From: Rhodocyclaceae bacterium
GTDB lineage: Bacteria > Pseudomonadota > Gammaproteobacteria > Burkholderiales > Rhodocyclaceae
Direction of reading: 5' to 3'
DNA: 21,394 bases
Assembly: GCA_016721505.1 (NCBI GenBank)
Contig: JADKHX010000017.1
Location: forward strand, 1-21,394
Below are positions 14,243-21,394 of the stretch, piece by piece. Each line of letters starts with the position of its first letter. Position 1 is the stretch's first letter. The notes beneath the pieces were generated by a model. The model was not told where the DNA came from. It was given only the letters and a program-made list of their open reading frames with translations, and searched no databases. The translations under genes and the position numbers were made by a program.

Positions 14243-15602
14243 CTATTTGAGTGCTTTGGCCGACGCAACGCGTCGGGCTGAAAATCGGCAACCTTGCCCT
14301 TGACGTTGAATTTGACAACCGACTTTAGCTCGTTGTCCAATCCGCCAACGATGTAACCACCGCTATCCAGATCGTGCACCATGCCAAACCGATAGCCTGG
14401 GAACGGTACATCGTAGTATTGCACCTGACCATGCAGCGCAACGCGCCATAAGTCACCGCGGCCGGTATAGGTTTCTTCCATCAAAACCGCCCAGCTGTCT
14501 TCGTCAAGATAAAAGGTTCTTTTCGCGTAAATGTGCGACTGTCCGGGTTTCAGTGCACCTTCGACAATCCAAACACGATGCAGTTCATAACGCATGTAGG
14601 TTGGATTCACCGTACCCTTCATGACGATATCGGTGTACTTGAGTTTCTTGTTGCCAATTTCATAGGTGTTATAGGGCACAAATAGCTCACGCTTACCGAC
14701 CAACTTCCAATCGTAGCGATCCGGTGCGCCGTTGTAACCATCTACCTGATCAGTGGTGATGAGGCCTTCCGACCCGTCGTTAATCCCGTCGTAACCGAGA
14801 TCCGGCGCTCGTCGCACTCGCCGGGCGCCAGCGTTATAAATCCATGCCGAGCGCTTCTCTGCAACTTGATCAATTGGTTCATGAACCAGAAAAGTAGTGC
14901 CTTTCAGACTCGGTGGTTCGATGAAGGAACCCATCGCGCTGTACAGACGATTCGGTGTCTGCACATCCATGTTCTGATCGTATATCCGGAAGGCCCGAAA
15001 TCCGATTCTGAAAGTGTCGCCATTTGGTCGTACAGGAAACGAATGTCCTTCACGCTCAACGCCTCCACCAGTGAACCGCAACAAGTGATTCCACATCGCC
15101 TCCAAACCATTCTTGGGAATCGGGAAGGGAACATTTGAACCGCCTAAATTCATGACGCCGAAACCCTGCAGATCAACTTGCGTGGCTTGAGTCCGCGCCA
15201 GATCGGTGACTTCTTTTGGCATCGCTGCGGTACGGTGCGTGGGATAAACCGGCATGCGGAAATTTGGGTTGCGTTTAAGTAGCGCTGTCACACCCGGCGC
15301 GAGGCCGTCGCGATACTGCTCTATGTTTTGCGCGGTAATCGTGAAGCGCGGTTTTTCGTCGGCGAATGGATTGGCGTAGCCTTCCTCCCGATTCCACCCT
15401 GGCGGTGCTTTGGTCATCCCACCGGACCAGGCTGGAATACTCCCTGCAGCATTGCCGGCCTTTTCCGCACCGACCGGCGTTAGATCTTTACCCAGTCGCT
15501 CCGCATCGGCCGCGCTTAGTTTGGCATGCGCTGTACTCGCCAACATCAAAGCGAGGACGAACCCAAATGGATAAAGAAAAGTTTCCGCGTGCTTCTTGTC
15601 AT
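14243..15602 (-). pseudogene. DUF1329 outer-membrane-associated protein (about 453 aa), two frameshifts
   Basis: GGAGAGAGG precedes ATG at 15602, giving MTRSTRKLFFIH. One indel near 15558 leads into FVLALMLASTAHA, together a signal peptide with cleavage after AHA. The mature protein has the DUF1329 (PF07044) blocks: LTPVGAEKAGNAAGSIPAWS, the HRTAAMP region, NPTYMRYELHRVWIVEG, KRTFYLDEDSWAVLMEETY and, near the end, KVADFQPDALRR. A second indel at about 14258 restores KALK and the stop at 14243-14245; without it the frame runs on backwards through dsbC. Length then matches the family. DUF1329 proteins have a LolB-like fold and are often encoded beside RND exporters or lipid/sterol catabolic genes, which fits this neighbourhood. 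The exact role is unknown. Confidence 0.85.
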
Positions 15603-15891
15603 GCCTCTCTCCGGTTGTCTTCGTATCGTCCTAGCGACACGAATGAATTGTTCTGTCTGGAGTTTAGCATCGGCAAATCGGCAGCAACGAGGCCACAGCC
15701 GGGGTAGTTATTTCTTGCTCGATGCGGCCCAAATGGCTCTAAGCCCAAGCACTCCAGTGGCGGCGTTGCGAGGGCATTACTTAACAGCGTATCACCACAC
15801 GCGACGGCGAAGAGGGCGTCTTGTGCCCGACCGCCTTGTCGCTGGTAGTTTTTGGTGTTGTATTTGTTTTATCAGCACCAACTGACGAAAA

Positions 15892-17350
15892 CTAACTGCC
15901 GTCGCGAACCACGCGACAGGATTCAATATCGAATATGACTTTGCCGATCGTCAGCACGGTTTGATCACGAAAACCATTCACGAAGTTTAGAAACCGTTCG
16001 ACGTCGGCAAAGTTACTAGCAATCCCCGTCGACACACGGATCGCACCAGCACTCTTTCCGCCGCGATCTTGCATCACATGAAGGAAGCGCTGCAAATTCA
16101 CTTGTGTGCCGAGCTCACTGATTCCGGCGCGCATGTCGTCCTGCGCTTAAATCCTCCGCTGTCTCGCCTGCACCGGGGTTGCAAAAGCATCCGGTGCGTA
16201 GCGAAATCCGCGCTTCGCCGGCAAGTTCCTCAATCCGGCGATAGTCGATCAAATGGCCGTGCGGATCGTAGAAATTCATCGTTACCGTGCCGCCGCGCAT
16301 CGTTGTGTTGGCCGGGCCGTAGAGCCTAACCATGGCTTTCCCGTTGCTGTGTTTCATTTCCAACAAGCAAGTGAGAAGCCAGTCGGTTAGACATTTAACA
16401 CGGCGTTGAATGGTGTCGACGCCAATTTTTTCCAGATGCCGCAGACCAATCCCCACCGCCGGAATGCTCATGTAATTGAGCGTGCCGTCTTCAAATCCCG
16501 CTTCACCTTTCGACAGCACATGCATCTGCCCCTGCACCGTAGCAAAGTTGACTGTGCCTCCGCCGAACCATGGACGCTGCAATTTTTCCAGCGTTTCGTT
16601 GCGCACCAGCAGGCAGCCAACGCCGGTCGGGTAACCAAACATTTTGTAAAACGAAACAGTCACAAAGTCGGGCGAGGCGGTTCGCAGATCAAGGCGATTG
16701 GTCGGCACAAACGCCGCTGCATCAAGCAGCACCAACCTAATCCCCGCGCCTTATCAATTAACGCAAGCGGATGTTTGACGCCGGAAAAATTTGACTGCGC
16801 GGGGAAAGCCAACAAGTTTTGCTGCGCGGATCGGCTTGCGCCAGCATTTCGTCCATGGTCTTCAGGTCGATGCGCAAGTCTGGGCGCGTGAGCGGCGCAT
16901 AGGCCACTGCAGCACGTTTAGCCAGTGCGAACTCGCGGATACCGTTCACCGAATTGTGATTGTCGGCGGTCAGCAGCAATCTCCCCTGCGGCGAAAACGG
17001 AAATGACTCACCCACCAGTTTCAACGCCGCCGAAGCGTTCTAGGTAAAGATCGCGGTGTATTCACCAGCCGCATTGAAATGTTCGAGCACCGCGTGGGCG
17101 CCTGCTCCACACCTCGCGTAGCTTCGGTCGAACTCGGGGTTGGCGAGTGCGGATTGCCAAGAATTTGCTCGCTCAACAAGTCCGCATGTTGGCGGATTTG
17201 ACTCGCCGCGTGCAGCCCTGCACCTGTGTAATCCAGATAAACCTGATCCTGCGTATCCAGCCGGTGGTACTCGCTTGCGCGCAGCTCGTCGAGCGCGCTG
17301 GTGAGTGCGTACTCCGGGTATTGGACTTTGAACTGCTCAAAAGCGTTCAT
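15892..17350 (-). pseudogene. MOCOS-like class V aminotransferase-fold PLP enzyme, disrupted
   Basis: ATG at 17350 gives MNAFEQFKVQYPEYALTSAL, then QVYLDYTGAGLHAASQI. Later blocks, in shifting frames, are VLEHFNAAGEYTAIF, NASAALKLVGESFPFSP, LLAFPAQSNFSGVKHPL, the PLP-lysine motif VSFYKMFGYPTGVGCLLV, and RTGCFCNPGAGE, ending FDIESCRVVRDGS. The motifs SFYKMFGYPTG and GCFCNPGA are typical of the NifS-like domain of molybdenum-cofactor sulfurase, so a persulfide-forming sulfur transfer from cysteine is plausible. No MOSC domain is present, and the bacterial substrate is unknown. Indels lie near 17100, 16840, 16745 and 16135. A TAG at 17043-17041 within IFT*NASAALK is an additional nonsense codon. 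The reconstructed length of about 486 residues is reasonable. Confidence 0.8.
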
Positions 17351-17391
17351 TGGTTGGGTAGGATTGACATCTAAAGCGAAAGGCGAATTTT

Positions 17392-17485
17392 GACAGGACT
17401 AACAGGATGAACAGGATAGAAGCAAGGTCGGAAAACGGTTCGGCTGGCATTTGACTTTCATCCTGTTCATCCTGTTAATCCTGTC
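17392..17485. repeat. Inverted pair of GACAGGATTAACAGGAT-type repeats
   Basis: The left arm 17392-17417 (GACAGGACTAACAGGATG, then AACAGGAT) is the reverse complement of the right arm 17460-17485 with one mismatch, separated by 42 bp. Each arm consists of three ACAGGAT units. The same unit occurs again at 21365-21390, so this is a dispersed intergenic repeat. Transcribed, the pair would form a long hairpin between the alkylsulfatase stop and the class V aminotransferase gene. Confidence 0.85.
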
Positions 17486-17515
17486 CAAAGCATTGCTTTT
17501 TATGGCCCGACTCCA

Positions 17516-19477
17516 CTAAGGCGAAACAATCGGGAACGTGGTGGGCGGTTTTCCAGCAGCCCAAAAAACTAATCAAGTCGAGCCTGCTACCACTGATTTT
17601 CAGCCATCACTGGTTAGCATTTCCGATATGCCTGCGGTCTTATAAAATCATCTTGAGAAAAATCCCTAGTCATCGCAAGGCTGGCATTGGCATCACTCGC
17701 CGCTGGTGCTTGACGGAAATGCAGTACGGAATTTTCTATCCACAGCACATAGGATTCATTGATGTCCGGTAAACTGAGATTAATTTTAAATTCTTGCCTT
17801 CGGCTTTCACACCATTGAGGCTCGCCGCCCAGGCTTAAAAGCTCGGCACGTCAGTCCACGCCAACATATCGGTGGCCGGCTATGGTGGGCGACGATGCCA
17901 GTCCGAGTTTTCCGTTGCGGTAGCTCGGCCGCCGGTCAAATAAAAATTTCGCCAGATCGCTGATTCAGCCATGAAACCCATTTGTTCCAAACTCTTGGCT
18001 TGCAATTCTTCGCCGCTTTGTGGTCAGGCTGCGCGAACACCACGTGGTTGAGCAATTCCGATGTCCAGCGATATTCGCCTTTGTCGTACGCAATTTGTGC
18101 GGCGGCCACTGCTTATCTGCGCCGCCCATCAGTTCCACATAACGCTTGGCCCGTCGATGCGTGGTAACAAATCAAGATTCGCCAGATTGCCGTCGAACCA
18201 GCCGATGTAATGCTGATACACGGCGCGGCATCATGTTTGAGCGTGCCGTAATAACGCCATGCACTGCAAAATTGCTTTCGAGATTTCGGAAATTTTATTT
18301 CCTCGGCAACCTCGTTCGGTTTCATGCCTTTGTTAATCATGCGCACGGTTTGATCGTGAATGAATTTATAAGCATCGCGCTGCTGCTTCATAAATTGCGT
18401 GATGTTGGCGTTGCCCCCACATCGGCCACAAATGGCTGGCAAAGAAAACCTCCGCATCGCCAAAGCGCACCAGGGCATCGCGATAGCCCGACCAGCGCAA
18501 TGAATCGCGCACCTTACACCGCGCAAGGTGTAAAGATTATGCAAAGTAGGCCCATGATTTCAGCCCCCCACAAGCCTTCATGTCCGGCAAATAGAACGCC
18601 AACTCGGCCGGCGCTTACCTGAGCCAGGCGCGTTTTGAAAAATAAAGCGCACGCCATCAATCATCTTTTCTTGCGGCGTGTGGGTGACCGACCTTCGATG
18701 TTGGGCGGCAAAATCCCGATGCGTCCAAAGGCGATGGACTGCCCCAATCCCGAATTCACCAAGCCGGTTTTTGATGCCGGCAGCGTGTTGCCAAACTGCC
18801 AGGTCGCCCGCCGCCCCATGGCCGGCCCGACCAAAATATTCTCGCTGGTCGATTCCTCCATAAAGCCTTTGGGCGCGATGATCGGCAGCTTCTGCTTGGC
18901 CGCATTTTCGCCGGAAACGATGCCCAAGGCGTACAAAATGATCGACATGGCTATGGGTAAAGATCATCGCCGGAGATCGGCTTGTTACCCAAATGTTTTG
19001 CGCGCAAAGCAATCGCCGCCGCCGTTTCCTCGCGTGGTTAGCGGATGCGGGCACCAGGCTCCTGACGGTCTTGCCATGTAATCAAACGATGTTTTGGCAA
19101 CAAACCGCTGCATTTGACGAATGGGTTTTCCCTCGGCTACCTTTGAACAAACCCACTATTGTTCAATGTCGCGTGCCGCCACAAACTGATTCACCGTGGG
19201 CGGCGCATCGCCTTGAATGAAAAGCGGTCGCGTAGTCCCACACGGTTGAACCATCGGCAGCCAAAACCTTGCCCGTTGGTTTGGCGATCAGGCCACGCTT
19301 GGCATCTTCAAAGCCTTGCTGCCCCCGGCGAGGTTTAATGATTTGGCTAAGGCGGTGTTGCTGGTTACCGTCGTTGCAGTCGCTTCACTTGACGATGTTG
19401 GAGTTGGAGCGTCTTTGTTGCAGGCGGATATCAAGAAAAATCACAGCAAACACGTGCAGGATATTGCGTGTCATCAT
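17516..19477 (-). pseudogene. Alkylsulfatase of the metallo-beta-lactamase (SdsA/BDS1) type, lipoprotein, heavily frameshifted
   Basis: AGAGGA before ATG 19477 leads to MMTRNILHVFAVIFL and, after one indel, ISACNKDAPTPTSS: a signal peptide with lipobox ISAC, so a lipoprotein is predicted. The MBL metal motif reads MIFTHSHVDHFGG (joined over an indel near 18940). Other blocks are KQKLPIIAPKGFMEES, VRFIFQNAPGS, HNLYTLRG, NANITQFMKQQRDAYKFIHD, the MINKGMKPNEVAEEIKFPKS region, and a C-terminal SCP2-like part with LWIENSVLH and SDANASLAMTRDFF. Restoring one base near 17540 gives KPPTTFPIVSP and a stop at 17516; about 654 residues is normal. The family hydrolyses primary alkyl sulfates such as SDS to alcohol plus sulfate. 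Many indels make the real state of the gene unclear. The acyl-CoA dehydrogenase gene ends 70 bp upstream, probably in the same operon. Confidence 0.82.
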
Positions 19478-19547
19478 TTTTCCTCTTGTGGTGTGCCTCC
19501 AGTCGATAGCGGCTATGGCCAGCACCAACTGGCGGTTTTACATTACT

Positions 19548-21336
19548 TCACGAAAACGCGAAATGCTCCTTGTCCATTGCATCACCGATTTCATCGATGC
19601 CAATGCATTTTGCGATGGCCGTCGGCGCGTGGCAGAACGACGGGCGAAATAGAACTCGGCGGTTTTGGATTTTGGCGCGGTAGAAATCTGCTGATTCCTG
19701 CCTTTCCAGACGCCAAAAGTTCCTGCGCCTTGCCCGCTTGTAGCGCCCAAAAGTAGGCCAGCATGACATAGCCGGAATACATCAGGAAATCAAACTCGCC
19801 GCGCCGACGGACTCTTTGTCGCCGGGCGCGCGCAGGCTCATGATGCGGGTGGTCAGGATGTTCCACTGCACCGAACGTTTGGTCAGTTCTCGCGCCATGC
19901 TGCCGACAGAACTGAGGCGAACAAATGTAATTTGGAAAATTTCCACATGAGGCCAGTGAAGTCGCGCACGCATTTTCCGCGTGTGCCGAATAGTACTTTG
20001 CGACCCAAAAATCCAGCGCTTGAATTCCAGTAGTGCCTTCGTAAAGTGTGCTGATCCGCGCGTCGAGGGCGATGTGTTCCATGCCATGTTCATGAATGTA
20101 GCCGTGGCCGCCGAAAACTTACTGAGGAGGTTCGCCGCCTCAATCCCATTTCGGTGAGGAAGCCTTTAAGGATCGGCGTATAAAAACCTAAGCGACTGTC
20201 GTAGTCCTCATATTTTTGGTATCGCCTTCAACCACTGCGTTAAACATGTTGTCGGCGATTTGCGCGGCACTGTAAATCATCGCGGCCCACCTTCTGCGAA
20301 CGCTTTTGCGTAAGCAACATGCGACGCACATCCGGATGCCAAATGAGCGCGTCAGCGGCGAATTCATTCCCCTCAGTGCGCCATCGAGCGGCGCTCTTTA
20401 GCGTAGGCCAGCGCGCCTGAAACGAAGCCTCGCGCCTGTGCCACGCCTTGTACCGCCGTGCCGATGCGTGCGGTGTTCATGAAGGTGAACATCGCCTCCA
20501 GACTCTGTTCGGCTCGGCGATTATGTAGCCGGTCGCGTCGTCGAAATTGAGCACCAGTGGAGGATGCACGGATGCCCATTTTGTCCGATGGAGTCGCAAT
20601 TTACTGCGTTGCGCGCGCCTGATTTACCGTCTGCATCGACGATTACTTGGCACAACAAATGTGAGATTCCTTTGAGATGCCGGTGGCCGGGCAGACGCGC
20701 CAGCACGATGTGAATGATGTTGTCGGTCAGATCGTGCTCACCTGAGAGATGAATATCTTCGTCCCGGTGAGCTTGCAGGTGCCGTCGGGTTGCGTTCAGC
20801 GCGGGTTTTGACTTGGCCAAATCTGTCCCCATTGCGCCTCGGTCAACACATTTAGTCGGTCCATTCACCAGCGACGAGCGGTGGCAAAAACAATTTCTTT
20901 GCCGTCCGTGCCGTATTGCATCAGCGTGTTGATGCGCCGATCGACAATCCCGGATGCATATTGAACGACCAGTTCGCCGTTCCAGCCATTTCGGATTTGA
21001 AGACATTGACCGACATCGGCAAGCCTTGGCCGCCGTATTCAGTCGGGGATGACAAGCCTTGCCAGCCACCTTCAACAAAGGCTTTGAGGCAACTTTTGAA
21101 TCCTTCCGGCGTTTCCACGTTGCCGTTGGAAAAGGTACAGCCTTCCGCGTCGCCGGACAAATTGATCGGTGCCAGCACTTCCCCTCGCACAGCGTTGCCG
21201 CGCCTTCCAGAATCGCCTCGACCATATCCGGTGTGGCATCTTTGCCGTTCGACAGACTGGCGTAGTGCGACGAGTAGTCGAGCACTTCGTTGATCAGAAA
21301 GCGCATATCCCGCAGCGGGGCTTTGTAAGTTGACAT
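19548..21336 (-). pseudogene. FadE-like acyl-CoA dehydrogenase with C-terminal extension (about 596 aa), frameshifted
   Basis: ATG at 21336 gives MSTYKAPLRDMRFLINEVLD. Blocks in successive frames are YSSHYASLSNGKDATPDMVE, APINLSGDAEGCTFSNG, GGWQGLSSPTEYGGQGLP, GEHDLTDNIIHIVLARLPG, FTFMNTARIGTAVQGVAQA, ARISTLYEGTTGIQALDF, FLMYSGYVMLAYFWALQAGK and finally DKEHFAF near 19550. These are the N-terminal, middle and catalytic domains of an acyl-CoA dehydrogenase plus the C-terminal extension (PF12806-like) of the long bacterial subfamily. The catalytic base lies in the YEGTTGIQ region. The enzyme takes the first oxidation step of fatty-acid beta-oxidation, with FAD as cofactor. The reconstructed length is typical. 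At least eight indels break the frame. It lies upstream of the alkylsulfatase on the same strand, fitting use of released fatty alcohols. Confidence 0.85.
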
Positions 21337-21364
21337 TTTTTGCCTTTTCAAGAAAAATATTTTT

Positions 21365-21390
21365 GACAGGATTAACAGGATGTACAGGAT
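21365..21390 (+). repeat. Third copy of the GACAGGATTAACAGGAT repeat
   Basis: GACAGGATTAACAGGATG then TACAGGAT matches the arms at 17392-17485 with one substitution relative to the right arm. It lies just upstream of the acyl-CoA dehydrogenase start. The window ends too soon to tell whether an inverted partner follows. Confidence 0.85.
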
Positions 21391-21394
21391 AGAA

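Noticed and set aside
17392..17485. Rho-independent terminator
   Set aside because: The arms are part of a repeat that also occurs singly at 21365, and there is no T-run after the stem.
1..21394. CRISPR array, riboswitch or rRNA gene
   Set aside because: No regularly spaced repeats with unique spacers, no conserved riboswitch core and no rRNA-like sequence were seen on either strand.

Overview
The window most resembles a piece of betaproteobacterial chromosome, probably Burkholderiales or a relative. The support is a UbiH/COQ6-type hydroxylase directly followed by a DsbC-type periplasmic isomerase, an elongator-type tRNA-Met with encoded CCA, and lipid-catabolism genes (DUF1329, alkylsulfatase lipoprotein, FadE-like acyl-CoA dehydrogenase). 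Lineage is inferred from gene content and order only.

Layout. (1) 1-5843, visibly GC-rich: part of a mobile element, all on the + strand. It holds an ATPase/helicase-like gene cut by the window edge, a coiled-coil protein, small unknown genes, and a coupled cassette (162-aa unknown, DUF2924, serine recombinase, small recombinase-associated protein) whose genes overlap by ATGA. (2) 6096-12211: a compact integrative element of about 6.1 kb in a tRNA-Met gene. The intact tRNA lies at the right end (12167-12243, minus). The displaced original 3' part of the tRNA and its terminator lie at the left end (6096-6136 and 6059-6088). The element encodes an XRE repressor, a second regulator-like gene, small proteins, a phage gpA-type HUH replication endonuclease, an excisionase and a tyrosine integrase. 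No virion, packaging, relaxase or resistance genes are visible, so it looks like a replicating and integrating satellite or minimal integrative element. (3) 12244-21394: apparent host chromosome, with the tRNA promoter, ubiH-like gene and dsbC on +, then DUF1329, a MOCOS-like class V aminotransferase, an alkylsulfatase and an acyl-CoA dehydrogenase on -. Copies of a GACAGGATTAACAGGAT-type dispersed repeat sit at 17392-17485 and at the right edge.

Data quality. Many genes are split by single-base indels, mostly apparent losses of one base, often next to short homopolymers. They hit element genes and apparent host genes alike, while the serine recombinase, integrase, excisionase, XRE repressor and dsbC are intact. 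Sequencing or assembly error is the simplest explanation for most of them, but real decay cannot be excluded. Disrupted genes are therefore given over their full reconstructed span and typed as pseudogenes.

How the parts fit. In the tRNA element, XRE proteins probably control a replication operon driven by a clear promoter at 7169-7196, gpA replicates the excised circle, and Xis/Int move it in and out of tRNA-Met. On the host side, alkylsulfatase plus acyl-CoA dehydrogenase fit desulfation of alkyl sulfates followed by beta-oxidation.
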